Source of the DNA: Mesorhizobium sp.
Lineage (GTDB): Bacteria > Pseudomonadota > Alphaproteobacteria > Rhizobiales > Rhizobiaceae
Direction of reading: 5' to 3'
DNA: 64,000 bases
NCBI RefSeq assembly: GCF_004963255.1
Contig: NZ_SUGA01000012.1
Span: 1-64,000, forward strand
The translations under genes and the position numbers were made by a program. Below, piece by piece: positions 17,864 through 27,626 of this stretch. Numbering within the stretch: the first letter of the stretch is position 1; each line of letters begins with the position of its first letter. The notes under the pieces are model-generated. The model saw only the letters and a list, made by a program, of their open reading frames with translations. It made no database searches and was not told where the DNA came from.

Positions 17864-19378
17864 TCACTCCGGCAGGCCGGCTTTACGGAAGCCGTCGACG
17901 AAATGCTCAAGCGTCGCGTCGTCGCGGAAAGGCTCTGTATCGACCCAGCGCTGGGTGGAGAAGTGCGGATTCCCGACCAGGAACAGCGCGACCTCGGTGC
18001 GCGCCTCGTCGAGCCGGCCGAGTTGAGCAAGGGCCGCCGCCAGGAAGCGGCGCGAGCTGGTGCGGTAGGTCTCGTCGCGGCGCAGCGTCTCGACGGCGGC
18101 TTCGTAGTCACGGGCCGCATACTGTGCCTGGCCGAGCGTCAGATAATACCAGCTCGGCGGAAAGGGATTGAGCCGGAACGCCTTGCGGATGTGCTCGAGA
18201 CTCAAGTCCACCTGGCCGGCCAGCACCTCGATGTCGGACAATGTCGCCCAGATATCCGCCTCGTTCGGATCGAGTTCGATCGCCTTGGCGAACTCAATCT
18301 CGGCCTGTTCGAAATCGCGTTCATAGGCAAGCAGGTTGGCGAGCACCCAGCGGCAGCCGGCGTCGTGGGGGTCGATCGCCACCGCCTTGCGCGCCAATTC
18401 CAGGGACGTGCTGCGGGCAGGTTCGAACGGCTCGCCCCAATGCACCCAGCCCATCCAGTGGTTCATCGCAAGCCAGCGATAGGCCTCGGCATAGTCCGGA
18501 TCGAGAGAGATCGCGCGCGTCAGCATCAGATGCGCTTCGCGCGCCATCTGCGGGGATTCGTCGAACGATTTGCGAGCCCGCACGACGAGATCATAGGCTT
18601 CCAGATTTCTGGGCCGGTTGCGGGCCGGCGGCGCGCGCAGCCGCCCGAGCAGCGCCTCGACGATCTTGGCGGTAGCCTCATCCTGAACGGCGAAGATGTC
18701 TTCCAGGCCGCGATCGAACCGCTCGGCCCACAGATGCTTGCCGCTCAGCGCGTCAATCAGCTGGGCGTTGATGCGCACACGCCCTGCCGCGCGCCTGGCG
18801 CTGCCCTCCAGCAGATAGCGCACGCCGAGTTCGCCGGCGATGGCGCGCACGTCCATCGCTTTGCCCTTGTAGGCAAACACCGAATTGCGCGCGATGACGA
18901 AGAGGCCCGGAATCCGTGAAAGATCGGTGATCAGGTCTTCGGTCAGGCCGTCGGCGAAAGACTCCTGCTCGGGATCGTTGCTCAGATTGACGAAGGGCAG
19001 CACGGCGATCGACGGTTTGTCGGGCAGCGGCAACGGCTTGCGCGTGGCGTCGGCCTGTTCGACCGTACCGGTGAAGCGATAGCCGACACGCGGCACGGTG
19101 GCGATCCACTCGCCACCACCGGCCGCCGGACCGAGCAGCTTGCGCAATTGCGCGATCTGGACGGTGAGATTGCCTTCCTCTACCGCCGTGCCCGGCCAGG
19201 CCGCGTCCATCAGCTCGGCCTTGGCGAGGATTTCGCCTGGACGCGCGACGAGGGCCTCGAGCAGCTTCAGCCCGCGATGGCCGGCGGCGACGGGAACATC
19301 GCCCCGAAGCAGCGTTCCCGCGCCGGGATCAAACACGAATGGTCCGAAAGCAAAGCGCGATCCCTGCATGCGGCGCAT
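17864..19378 (-). CDS. Winged-helix (OmpR-type) regulator with TolB-like and TPR regions
   Basis: A 504-residue protein. Residues about 10-105 form an OmpR/CadC-type winged helix (RRGDVPVAAGHRGLKLLEALV to IATVPRVGYRF). Next is the TolB-like segment SIAVLPFVNLSNDPEQESFADGLTEDL that is typical of adenylate-cyclase-like and CadC-like rhizobial regulators. From about 260 on there are tandem TPR helices. No transmembrane helix is visible, so it is likely a cytoplasmic regulator with a protein-protein sensor half rather than a CadC-like membrane sensor. A second ATG at 19369 is possible. It is divergent from the DUF1127 gene (126 bp), a plausible target. The signal is unknown. Confidence 0.85.
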   Translation of the reverse strand: MRRMQGSRFAFGPFVFDPGAGTLLRGDVPVAAGHRGLKLLEALVARPGEILAKAELMDAAWPGTAVEEGNLTVQIAQLRKLLGPAAGGGEWIATVPRVGYRFTGTVEQADATRKPLPLPDKPSIAVLPFVNLSNDPEQESFADGLTEDLITDLSRIPGLFVIARNSVFAYKGKAMDVRAIAGELGVRYLLEGSARRAAGRVRINAQLIDALSGKHLWAERFDRGLEDIFAVQDEATAKIVEALLGRLRAPPARNRPRNLEAYDLVVRARKSFDESPQMAREAHLMLTRAISLDPDYAEAYRWLAMNHWMGWVHWGEPFEPARSTSLELARKAVAIDPHDAGCRWVLANLLAYERDFEQAEIEFAKAIELDPNEADIWATLSDIEVLAGQVDLSLEHIRKAFRLNPFPPSWYYLTLGQAQYAARDYEAAVETLRRDETYRTSSRRFLAAALAQLGRLDEARTEVALFLVGNPHFSTQRWVDTEPFRDDATLEHFVDGFRKAGLPE

Positions 19379-19504
19379 CTATAGCCGATTTGGAAGTTTT
19401 GAGAACTATTTGGGAGGGCTTAATTACGTCGCTCGCCGCCTGCGGCACAGTGCAATCTCAATCAGGTCGAGGGCTTCGAAACCCTCATTTCGATGGAGGT
19501 TGCC

Positions 19505-19741
19505 ATGAACGACAGCTTTGCGCCTTCCACATGTCTGGCGGCACCGGCAATGCACACAGGCCGCCGGCCCTTTAGCTTGGCGGCCCTGCGCGGTCTTATC
19601 GCCGAGCACCGCAAGCAGGCCTATTTCCGCTTCGAGCTCAAGCGCCTGGCGACGGATAATCCGCATCTGATCGACGATATCGGGCTGACGAAGGAAGAGG
19701 TCGAAGCAGAGATCGCCAAACTGCCTTTCTGGCAGCGGTGA
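19505..19741 (+). CDS. DUF1127 small protein
   Basis: A 78-residue protein. Its C-terminal half carries the DUF1127 pattern: an Arg/Leu-rich helix followed by DNPHLIDDIGLTKEEVEAEIAK. Members in rhizobia and Agrobacterium are small basic proteins linked to RNA turnover and carbon or phosphate regulation. The ATG at 19505 is chosen for GGAGG 5 nt upstream; a start at 19493 would overlap that site. It is divergent from the winged-helix regulator. Confidence 0.82.
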   Translation: MNDSFAPSTCLAAPAMHTGRRPFSLAALRGLIAEHRKQAYFRFELKRLATDNPHLIDDIGLTKEEVEAEIAKLPFWQR

Positions 19742-19763
19742 GGCCGCAACGGCTCCTGTAAAC

Positions 19764-19797
19764 AGAGAGCGGCCCGCTGGACCGCTCTCTTCATTTC
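19764..19797. terminator. Bidirectional terminator-like hairpin
   Basis: AGAGAGCGG and CCGCTCTCT pair around a 9-nt loop, followed by TCATTTC, between the convergent DUF1127 gene and the ABC transporter operon. Confidence 0.7.
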
Positions 19798-19813
19798 GTG
19801 ACTGCCTGAGACC

Positions 19814-20866
19814 TTACTTGGCGTTGGGGTTCGGCATCCAGGCCGGCATCGCGACATCGGCATGGGCAAATTGCGGCAGCTTGGCCGATAGGTCTTCCAT
19901 GTTCTTGATGTCCTTGTCGATCAGCTCCTTCTGGGTGATCAACGTCGGCGGCACGATGACGTTGTGGCCCGGGTCCTCGCCAGCAAGCAGTTGCGCCAGC
20001 GCGCGCACCGAGACCTGGCCGACGACGGCCGGGTTGGTGGCGGCGGTGGCGGCCCAGGCGCTGTCCGGCTCGCGCATGGCGGCGATGTCGGAGGTCGAGA
20101 TGTCGGCCGAATAGATCTTGATGCCCTTGTTCAGGCCGGCCTCGTCGACGGCGATCTTCACGCCCTTGGCGAACTCGTCATAGGGCGCGAACATCACCTT
20201 GATGTCGGGATGCGCCTGGAGCACGGAACGCGCCTGATTGGCGACGGAGTTGGCGATCGGGTTGTCGAGCGTGCCAAACTGGGCGACCTCGCTGATGCCC
20301 GAATATTTCTTCTTCACATCCACCCAGGTCTCGTTGCGGCGGTCGAGCGGGGCGATGCCGGCGACATAGACATAGCCGCCCTTCCAGCTCTCGCCATTGT
20401 CCTTGACCGCCTGTTCGAGCGCCAGCTTGGCGAGATCCTTGTCCGACTGCTCGATCTGCGGGATCTTCGGGTTCTCGACATTGACGTCGAAGGCCACGAC
20501 CTTGATGCCGGCGTCGACAGCGCGCTGGGCGGCGTCCTTCATCGATTCCGTCAGGCCGTGCTGGATGATGATGCCCTGGACGCCGAGCGCGATCGCCTGG
20601 TCGACCATGTCGGCCTGGAGCGCGGCGTCCTGGCGGCTGTCGAGCACGCGCAGGTCGACGCCGAGGGCCTTCGCCTGCGCCTCGACGCCGGAGAGATAGG
20701 CCTGGAAGAAGTCACCGGTCGACAGATAGCGCACCAGCGCGATCTTGACGCCGGGCTTGTCGAACGGCGCCGGGCGGTCCGCCGCCAATGCCGTGCCCTG
20801 CATCAGCAGCGCCGCACCGGCGAGGCCGAGTGCCGCCTTCCCCAAAAGTCTCCTTGTGATGCTCAC
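19814..20866 (-). CDS. Sugar-type ABC transporter substrate-binding protein
   Basis: A 350-residue periplasmic binding protein of the RbsB-like (type I, pfam Peripla_BP_4) family. The N-terminus TRRLLGKAALGLAGAALL...TALA is a cleavable signal peptide. The mature part shows KIALVRYLSTGDFFQAYLSGVEAQAKALG, the domain-crossing VVAFDVNVENP and GIKIYSADIS. The GTG at 20866 is chosen for GGAGG 5 nt upstream; an ATG 27 nt earlier lacks a site. It is the third gene after the ATPase and permease. Divergence from mtnK-mtnA suggests binding of 5-methylthioribose or 5-deoxyribose rather than ribose; this is inference. Confidence 0.88.
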   Translation of the reverse strand: MSITRRLLGKAALGLAGAALLMQGTALAADRPAPFDKPGVKIALVRYLSTGDFFQAYLSGVEAQAKALGVDLRVLDSRQDAALQADMVDQAIALGVQGIIIQHGLTESMKDAAQRAVDAGIKVVAFDVNVENPKIPQIEQSDKDLAKLALEQAVKDNGESWKGGYVYVAGIAPLDRRNETWVDVKKKYSGISEVAQFGTLDNPIANSVANQARSVLQAHPDIKVMFAPYDEFAKGVKIAVDEAGLNKGIKIYSADISTSDIAAMREPDSAWAATAATNPAVVGQVSVRALAQLLAGEDPGHNVIVPPTLITQKELIDKDIKNMEDLSAKLPQFAHADVAMPAWMPNPNAK

Positions 20867-20907
20867 TTTTTCCTCCGTTTGTGTTCTCATCAATGTCCCG
20901 GTCGCAA

Positions 20908-21948
20908 CTATCTCTTGCCCCTGCCGGAAAGGGCGAAGGTGAAGACAAGGGCGACGACGAGCACCGCGCCCTTGACGAAATCCTGCGTGTAGTAGGGAGC
21001 GTTCATCATCGTCAGGCCTTGCAGCAGGACGCCGACGAACACCGCGCCGACGGCGGTGCCGAAGGCGTTGGGCTTGGCGGCGCCGAGCACCGCGTAGCCG
21101 ATGAGCGCCGCCGCTACCGCATCGAGGAGCAGATTATTACCCGAGGCGATGTCGCCACGTCCAAGCCGGGCGGCGAGCAAAATCCCGCCGATAGAGGCAA
21201 AAACTCCCGAAATGACATAGGCCCAGATTTTGTATGCCTTGACAGGCGCGCCGGCGAGTTCAGCGGCCCTCTCGTTGGAGCCGACCGCATACATCATGCG
21301 GCCGAAGCGGGTGTATTCGAGGAAGAACCAGATCAGCAGCGCGAGCACGACCAGCACCACCACCGAAACCGGGATCAGGTTCGGGATGAAGAAATCGATG
21401 CGGTGGCGGCCGAGCGCCAGAAAGGTTTCGGAAAACTTGCCGTTGGCGACCGAGCCATCGGGCATGGTCATGCCGGTGGCGATCGAGCGCCCTTCCGTCG
21501 GGATACGCTGCAGGCCAAGCAGCAGGAACATCATGCCGAGCGTGGCCAGCAGATCGGGCACGCGCATATAGACGATCAGCCAGCCATTGATCAGGCCGAC
21601 GATGACGCCGATGACCAGGCAGGCGATGACGGCGACGATGGCGTTCTGCTCCAGCACGACCATCGCGTAGGAGGCCGCCATCATGGCGCTTGTCGCGACC
21701 GAGCCGATCGACAGGTCGAAGCCGCCGACGACCAGCGTTGCGGTGACGCCGAGCGCCAGCACGCCGGTGATGGCGACCGATTGGAAGATGAAGACAGCGC
21801 TTTGCGGCGAGGCGAAACCATCGGCCGCGATCGCGAAATAGGCGATCAACCCGACCAGCAGGATGATGAAGCCGCAGCGGATGGCATAGTCGCGCAATGT
21901 CATCGAACGCTCCCGCGCCGTTGCCCTGCCCGCCAAACTGGAACTCAT
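20908..21948 (-). CDS. Sugar-type ABC transporter permease
   Basis: A 346-residue RbsC-like inner-membrane permease with about 8-10 hydrophobic segments, VVGGFDLSIGSVATSAMM (the conserved DLSVG loop) and LGRGDIASGNNLLLDAVAAALIGYAVLGA (the GxGxELDAIAA-type loop). The ATG at 21948 has GGAG 7 nt upstream. An in-frame ATG at 21984 that overlaps the ATPase stop as ATGA is the alternative. Middle gene of the importer operon. Confidence 0.88.
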   Translation of the reverse strand: MSSSLAGRATARERSMTLRDYAIRCGFIILLVGLIAYFAIAADGFASPQSAVFIFQSVAITGVLALGVTATLVVGGFDLSIGSVATSAMMAASYAMVVLEQNAIVAVIACLVIGVIVGLINGWLIVYMRVPDLLATLGMMFLLLGLQRIPTEGRSIATGMTMPDGSVANGKFSETFLALGRHRIDFFIPNLIPVSVVVLVVLALLIWFFLEYTRFGRMMYAVGSNERAAELAGAPVKAYKIWAYVISGVFASIGGILLAARLGRGDIASGNNLLLDAVAAALIGYAVLGAAKPNAFGTAVGAVFVGVLLQGLTMMNAPYYTQDFVKGAVLVVALVFTFALSGRGKR

Positions 21949-21980
21949 GCCTGCACTCCGAATCTCGTCATTCCGCGACC

Positions 21981-23492
21981 TCATGCCGCGCTGTGAAGCG
22001 GGCCGCCGGCCACTTCCGCCAGCAGCCGGTCGAGGTCGATATCGGCGTTCCTGTGCTCGCCGACGATCGTGTGTTCCGACATCACCAGGATGCGGTCGGC
22101 GGTTTCCAGCGCCTCATCGATCTCGGTGACGAAAATCAGCGTGGCCCGGCCGTCGGCGCTTGCCCTGAGCTTAGCCGCGATGTCGCGGCGCGCCGAGATG
22201 TCGACACCCTGGAACGGCTCGTCGAGGATGAAGAGGCGCGAGGCCTGCGACATCCAGCGCGCCACCATCACCTTCTGCTGGTTGCCGCCGGACAGCGCCG
22301 AAAGCTCGTCCTTCTCGGAACGGCAGACGATGCCGAGCTCGTCGATCTGGCGGCGGGCGGCGAGGCGCTCGGCGCGCTTCTTCATGACGCCGAGGCTCGA
22401 CATGCGCCTGAGGAACGGCAGGCTGATGTTGCGCTCGATGTTGAAGCCGCCAACGATGCCGCTTTCGGCGCGATCCTTGGCGACCAGGAAGACACCGGCG
22501 GCTATCGCCGCGCGCGCCGAGTCCGGCGCGTAGGGCTTGCCATCCATATGCATGGTTCCGGCGAGCGGCTTGCGCACGCCAAAAAGCGTTTCAGCAAGCG
22601 CCGTCTTGCCGACGCCGACGAGGCCGGTGATCGCCACCACCTCGCCGGCGCCGAGCGTCATCGCGATCGGCTTTGCGCCATGCGCGATCCGCAGGCCTTC
22701 TGCAGTGAAAACCGCGCGCGCCGAGCTTCTAGCGACGACCCTATCGAGACGAATCTTGCGGCCGAGCATGGCGTTGACGGCGCCCTCGTAATCAAGCGGT
22801 TTTTGATCGAAGACGCCGGAGACGACACCGTCGCGCATCGACATGATGCGGTCGGCGAGCCGCCTGATGTCGGACATGCGGTGCGAGATGTAGAGAATGG
22901 CGACGCCATGACCGCGCAGCCGGTCGATCAGCGAAAACAACCGGTCGGCCTCGGCGCTCGACAGCGAGGAGGTCGGCTCGTCGAGGATCAGCACTTTGGG
23001 CTGGTGCGCCATGGCGCGAGCGATGGCCACCATCTGCCGGTCGGCCAACGACAAGTCGCTAACGCGCGCCTTGAGGTCGATCGCGAGTCCCATGCGGTCG
23101 GCGACGGCCTTGGCTTCGGCACGGACATTGGCGGGCTTGAACAGCATCGACGCGCCTTTGCCGCTCAGCCGGTCGAGCGTCAGGTTGGTGGCGACGTCGA
23201 GGTCGGCGACCACGCCGTCATTGATGTTCTGGTGCACGGTGACGACGCCGGCGCGAATGGCTTCGGCGGGGGTTTGCGGGTCGAATGCCTTGCCGGCGAG
23301 CCGCATCGTGCCGGCACCGCGCGCGTAGACGCCGCTGATGATCTTGACCAGGGTGGACTTGCCGGCGCCGTTGGCGCCCATCAGCACGGTGACCTCGCCC
23401 GCATAAAGGTCGAGCGAGATGCCGCCAAGCACCTCGTTCTGGCCGAAGGATTTCCTCAAGCCCTCCACATGGAACACGGCATCTGGGCCCAT
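21981..23492 (-). CDS. Sugar-type ABC transporter ATPase (two-domain)
   Basis: A 503-residue RbsA-like protein with two tandem nucleotide-binding domains. The first has a full Walker A (GANGAGKST) and signature LSLADRQMVAIARAM; the second has GVGKT and LSALSGGNQQKVMVARWM with ILDEPFQGVD. It energises the importer on the cytoplasmic side. The ATG at 23492 has GGAGGAAGGA directly upstream. It is the first gene of the operon; its promoter shares 138 bp with the divergent mtnK promoter. Confidence 0.92.
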   Translation of the reverse strand: MGPDAVFHVEGLRKSFGQNEVLGGISLDLYAGEVTVLMGANGAGKSTLVKIISGVYARGAGTMRLAGKAFDPQTPAEAIRAGVVTVHQNINDGVVADLDVATNLTLDRLSGKGASMLFKPANVRAEAKAVADRMGLAIDLKARVSDLSLADRQMVAIARAMAHQPKVLILDEPTSSLSSAEADRLFSLIDRLRGHGVAILYISHRMSDIRRLADRIMSMRDGVVSGVFDQKPLDYEGAVNAMLGRKIRLDRVVARSSARAVFTAEGLRIAHGAKPIAMTLGAGEVVAITGLVGVGKTALAETLFGVRKPLAGTMHMDGKPYAPDSARAAIAAGVFLVAKDRAESGIVGGFNIERNISLPFLRRMSSLGVMKKRAERLAARRQIDELGIVCRSEKDELSALSGGNQQKVMVARWMSQASRLFILDEPFQGVDISARRDIAAKLRASADGRATLIFVTEIDEALETADRILVMSEHTIVGEHRNADIDLDRLLAEVAGGPLHSAA

Positions 23493-23630
23493 TCCTTCCT
23501 CCCTGGTTCCTGACGCTATGGGGTCATTCGTCAATTGTCAACACGATTGACATTTGCCAGAGCGCTTCCTAGCTTGGCCCCGCCGCCGTGGCTCCGCTAT
23601 CGTCGGACACCACGCGCAGGAGGGGAGAGA

Positions 23631-24899
23631 ATGACCGGGAAGTTCGAAGCATTGTCGGTGGAGACGCTGCCGAAGCGCCTTGGCGAGACCGCGGCGCTGA
23701 CCGAGCGCATCGGCAAGGACGCCAGCCACTGGAAAGTACGCGAGGTCGGTGACGGCAATCTGAACCTCGTCTTCATCGTCGAGGGCGACCAAGGTGCGGC
23801 GGTGGTGAAGCAGGCGCTGCCCTATGTGCGGCTGGTCGGCGACAGCTGGCCGCTGCCCTTGAAGCGCTCCTTCTTCGAATATCATGCGCTGACCCGGCAG
23901 GAGCGCCGGGCGCCCGGCTCGGTGCCGGCGATCTACCATTTCGACGAGACCCAGGCGCTGATCGTAATGGAATATCTGGCGCCGCCGCACGTCATCCTCA
24001 GGCGCGCGCTGATCGACGGCCGCGAATTGCCAAACATCGCGCGCGACATCGGCCTGTTCATGGCCCGCACGCTGTTCCGCGGCTCGGATCTGTCGATGGT
24101 GACGAAAGAGCGCAAGGCCGACCTGGCGCTGTTCGCCGACAATGTCGAGCTCTGCGACATCACCGAGAACCTGGTGTTCTCCGATCCCTATTTCGACGCC
24201 AGGATGAACCGGCATACTTCGCCGCAGCTCGACGGCCTGGTTGCCGAATTGCGCGCCGACCGCGACCTCAAGGTCGAGGCGCAACGGCTGAAGCACCTTT
24301 TCGCGGCCAATGCCGAGACGCTGCTGCATGGCGACCTGCATTCCGGCTCGATCATGGTGACCGACACCGAGACCAGGATGATCGATCCGGAATTCGCCTT
24401 TTATGGCCCGATCGCCTTCGATGTGGGCATGCTGCTCGCCAATTTCTGGATGGCCTTCTTCTCGCAGCGCGGACACGAGGAAAAAGGCAGCCGCGACTCG
24501 ATGCGCCCCTATCTGCTCGGCGTCACCGCCGAGACCTGGGCGACCTTCCGCGCCGAGTTCTCGCATCTCTGGCGCACCGAACGCACCGGCATGCTCTACC
24601 AGAAAAGCCTGTTCGAAGATCAGGGCGACAGGCTGGGTTCCGAACAGGCGCTCGACCACACGCTGCATTCCATCTGGACCGACCTGCTCGGCTTTGCCGG
24701 CATAGAGGTGCACCGGCGCATCCTTGGGCTGGCCCACAATGCCGATTTCGAGACTATTGCCGATCAAGACCTGCGCGCCAGATGTGAGGCCAAGGCTTTG
24801 CGCTTCGGCCGCCACATCGCCGTCAACCGGCGCCAGATCCACAGCATCGACGAGGTCAACAATCTGGCCGCGCTGATCGAACAGGAGAACTGTATTTGA
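23631..24899 (+). CDS. mtnK: S-methyl-5-thioribose kinase
   Basis: A 422-residue kinase with the aminoglycoside-phosphotransferase fold and the usual MtnK length. It phosphorylates C1 of 5-methylthioribose (or 5-deoxyribose) in methionine and adenosyl-radical by-product salvage. The catalytic HGDLHSGS lies at 233-240 and the metal-binding DPEF at 252-255; the ATP-side [11 protein letters not shown] is near 41-51. The start at 23631 has AGGGGAGAGA upstream. It is coupled to mtnA by a 4-nt stop/start overlap and divergent from the sugar ABC importer, which likely delivers its substrate. Confidence 0.93.
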   Translation: MTGKFEALSVETLPKRLGETAALTERIGKDASHWKVREVGDGNLNLVFIVEGDQGAAVVKQALPYVRLVGDSWPLPLKRSFFEYHALTRQERRAPGSVPAIYHFDETQALIVMEYLAPPHVILRRALIDGRELPNIARDIGLFMARTLFRGSDLSMVTKERKADLALFADNVELCDITENLVFSDPYFDARMNRHTSPQLDGLVAELRADRDLKVEAQRLKHLFAANAETLLHGDLHSGSIMVTDTETRMIDPEFAFYGPIAFDVGMLLANFWMAFFSQRGHEEKGSRDSMRPYLLGVTAETWATFRAEFSHLWRTERTGMLYQKSLFEDQGDRLGSEQALDHTLHSIWTDLLGFAGIEVHRRILGLAHNADFETIADQDLRARCEAKALRFGRHIAVNRRQIHSIDEVNNLAALIEQENCI

Positions 24900-25990
24900 A
24901 CGTCGGCGAACGCCACTACCGCACCATCTGGCTCAGTGACGACAAGCGCTCGGTCGAGATCATCGACCAGCGCTGGCTGCCGCATGAGTTCCGCATCGAG
25001 ACGATCGGAACCGTCGCCGGCATCGCCACCGCCATCCGCGACATGTGGGTGCGCGGCGCGCCGCTGATCGGCGTCACCGCCGCCTATGGCGTCGCCATCC
25101 AGATGATGGACGATCCGTCGGACGAAGCGCTCGACACGGTGTGGGAAACGCTTCACAAGACGCGGCCGACGGCGATCAATCTGCGCTGGGCGCTGGACGA
25201 GATGCGGCGCTTCCTTAAGCCGCTCGCGCCGGAAGAGCGCGCCGAGGCCGCGTACCGGCGTGCCGCCGAGATCGCCGACGAGGATGTGGGCTTAAACCGC
25301 GCCATCGGCGAGAACGGGCTTGCCATCATCAAGGAGATCGCGGCGAAGAAGCAGCCGGGCGAGACCGTCAACATCCTCACCCACTGCAATGCCGGGTGGC
25401 TGGCGACGGTCGACTACGGCACCGCCACCGCGCCGATCTATCTGGCGACCGAGGCCGGTATCCCCGTCCATGTCTATGTCGACGAAACCAGGCCGCGCAA
25501 CCAGGGCGCCCAGCTGACGGCTTGGGAGATGGCAGGGCACGGCGTGCCGCACACGCTGATCGTCGACAATGCCGGCGGCCATCTGATGCAGCATGGCGAC
25601 ATCGACATGGTCATCGTCGGCACCGACCGCACCACCGCCAATGGCGACGTCTGCAACAAGATCGGCACTTATCTGAAGGCTTTGGCCGCCGCAGACAATG
25701 ACGTGCCCTTCTATGTCGCGCTCCCCTCGCCCACCATCGACTGGACGGTGGCCGATGGGCTGAAGGAAATCCCCATCGAGGAACGCTCCGGCGACGAGGT
25801 CTCGCTGGTGTGGGGGAGGACGGCTGACGGCAAGGTCGCCCAAGTGCGCGTGTCGCCCGATGCGACGCCGGCGGCCAACCCGGCCTTCGATGTGACGCCG
25901 GCGCGGCTGGTGACGGGTCTCATCACCGAGCGCGGCGTGGCAAAGGCCTCGCGCGAAGGACTGAAGGCGATGTTTCCCGAACGGGGGTAG
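24896..25990 (+). CDS. mtnA: S-methyl-5-thioribose-1-phosphate isomerase
   Basis: A 364-residue aldose-ketose isomerase, homologous to eIF2B subunits, converting MTR-1-P to methylthioribulose-1-P. Family marks: RGAPLIG at 53-59, the catalytic Cys in THCNAGWLA (C164), and [20 protein letters not shown] with the catalytic Asp. Translation starts at a TTG that overlaps the mtnK stop (TTGA), preceded by AGGAGAA, so it is coupled to mtnK. The later MtnB-E steps are not encoded in the window, which leaves open whether the product is returned to methionine or cleaved by an aldolase. Confidence 0.94.
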   Translation: MNVGERHYRTIWLSDDKRSVEIIDQRWLPHEFRIETIGTVAGIATAIRDMWVRGAPLIGVTAAYGVAIQMMDDPSDEALDTVWETLHKTRPTAINLRWALDEMRRFLKPLAPEERAEAAYRRAAEIADEDVGLNRAIGENGLAIIKEIAAKKQPGETVNILTHCNAGWLATVDYGTATAPIYLATEAGIPVHVYVDETRPRNQGAQLTAWEMAGHGVPHTLIVDNAGGHLMQHGDIDMVIVGTDRTTANGDVCNKIGTYLKALAAADNDVPFYVALPSPTIDWTVADGLKEIPIEERSGDEVSLVWGRTADGKVAQVRVSPDATPAANPAFDVTPARLVTGLITERGVAKASREGLKAMFPERG

Positions 25991-26122
25991 TCTTCCCGTC
26001 GGGAGACGTTGGTAGGACACGAGATACCCCGCCAGCGTCTCAAAGCTTGGGTTCCTCGCCCCACGCGATCGCCTGGGCACCAATTAACAGCGCCAACCCT
26101 CCTCTCCCATAAACCCGCGCTA

Positions 26123-26318
<196 letters not shown>

Positions 26319-26335
26319 ACCGCTCCACGAGCGGT
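26319..26335. terminator. Short hairpin directly after the ribH remnant
   Basis: ACCGCTC and GAGCGGT pair perfectly around a CAC loop, starting at the base after the remnant's TGA. It is probably the relic of the original ribH terminator; no long U-run follows. Confidence 0.5.
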
Positions 26336-26480
26336 GCACTAAACTAAACCGATTTGGATTTCAGGACCGCAACTTGTGTGGGTTGCGGTCCGCCGGAAAT
26401 CCGGCCAGAAGCAGTCGGGTCAGGCCATGGCGCCTGACGTTGGGTAACTTGTGCCTGCAACAGATACGGGAGACTATTCG

Positions 26481-27545
26481 TTGGCTCGCATCACACTGAG
26501 ACAATTGCTCGACCATGCCGCCGAACATGGCTATGGCGTGCCTGCCTTCAACATGAACAACATGGAACAAGGCCTCGCCATCATGGAGGCGGCCGAGGAG
26601 ACCAAGTCGCCGGTCATCCTGCAGGCCAGCCGCGGCGCGCGCGCCTATGCCAATGACGTGGTGCTGGCCAAGCTGATCGACGCGCTGGTCGAGATCCATC
26701 CCGACATCCCGGTCTGCATGCATCTCGACCACGGCAACAACGAAGCGACCTGCGTCACGGCGATCCAGTATGGCTTCACCTCGGTGATGATGGACGGCTC
26801 GCTGAAGGAGGACGGCAAGTCTCCGGCCGATTACGCTTATAATTCCGGCATCACCCGCCGCGTCGTCGACATGGCGCATTGGGGCGGCGTGTCGGTGGAG
26901 GGCGAGATCGGCGTGCTCGGCTCCCTGGAGAGCGGCGGCGGCGAGCAGGAGGACGGCCATGGCGTCGAAGGCGCGATCAGCCACGACCAGCTCTTGACCG
27001 ACCCGGTGCAGGCCGAGCAGTTCGTGCGGGATACGCATGTCGATGCGCTGGCGGTGGCCATGGGCACCAGCCACGGCGCCTATAAATTCTCGCGCAAGCC
27101 GGACGGCGCGGTGCTGGCGATGAATGTGATCGAGGAGATCCACCGCCGTCTGCCCAACATGCATCTGGTGATGCATGGCTCCTCGTCGGTGCCGGAAGAG
27201 CTGCAGGAGATCATCAACAAATATGGCGGCCAGATGAAGCCGACCTGGGGCGTGCCGGTGGAGGAGATCCAGCGCGGCATCAAGCATGGCGTGCGCAAGA
27301 TCAACATCGACACCGACAACCGCATGGCGCTGACCGGCGCGATCCGCAAGGTGCTGACCGAGAACCCGTCGGAGTTCGACCCGCGCAAATATCTGACGCC
27401 GGCGATGGCTGCCATGAAGAAGCTCTGCAAGGAGCGCTTCGAGCAGTTCGGTACCGCCGGCAACGCGCCGAAGATCAAGCCGATTCCGTTGGCGGAGATG
27501 GCCAAGCGCTACAAGTCGGGCAGCCTCGATCCGAAATTCGGCTAA
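26481..27545 (+). CDS. fba: Class II fructose-bisphosphate aldolase
   Basis: A 354-residue zinc-dependent aldolase of the CbbA/FbaA type (fructose-1,6-bisphosphate to DHAP plus glyceraldehyde-3-phosphate). Visible marks are [11 protein letters not shown], the metal-binding HLDHGNN (81-87), EGEIGVLGS and [10 protein letters not shown]. The start is a TTG at 26481 (giving [10 protein letters not shown], the usual family N-terminus) with GGGAG 8 nt upstream. It is in the same direction as mtnK-mtnA but 490 bp away across the decayed riboswitch locus. It is probably the housekeeping aldolase, though a role in cleaving the MtnA product cannot be excluded. Confidence 0.93.
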   Translation: MARITLRQLLDHAAEHGYGVPAFNMNNMEQGLAIMEAAEETKSPVILQASRGARAYANDVVLAKLIDALVEIHPDIPVCMHLDHGNNEATCVTAIQYGFTSVMMDGSLKEDGKSPADYAYNSGITRRVVDMAHWGGVSVEGEIGVLGSLESGGGEQEDGHGVEGAISHDQLLTDPVQAEQFVRDTHVDALAVAMGTSHGAYKFSRKPDGAVLAMNVIEEIHRRLPNMHLVMHGSSSVPEELQEIINKYGGQMKPTWGVPVEEIQRGIKHGVRKINIDTDNRMALTGAIRKVLTENPSEFDPRKYLTPAMAAMKKLCKERFEQFGTAGNAPKIKPIPLAEMAKRYKSGSLDPKFG

Positions 27546-27579
27546 GCAGCATCAGCATGACCTGTCACGGTCAGGTCGC

Positions 27580-27626
27580 AAAAAAGGCCATAGCGAACGC
27601 CGCCGAACGCTATTCGGCGGCGTTCG
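27580..27626 (-). terminator. Strong terminator closing the five-gene operon
   Basis: CGAACGCCGCCGAA and TTCGGCGGCGTTCG (27594-27607 and 27613-27626) form a 14-bp perfect stem with a 5-nt loop. On the minus strand it is followed 7 nt later by TTTTTT. The stem overlaps the last codons and stop of the VWA gene. It also faces the end of the convergent aldolase gene and may serve both. Confidence 0.85.
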
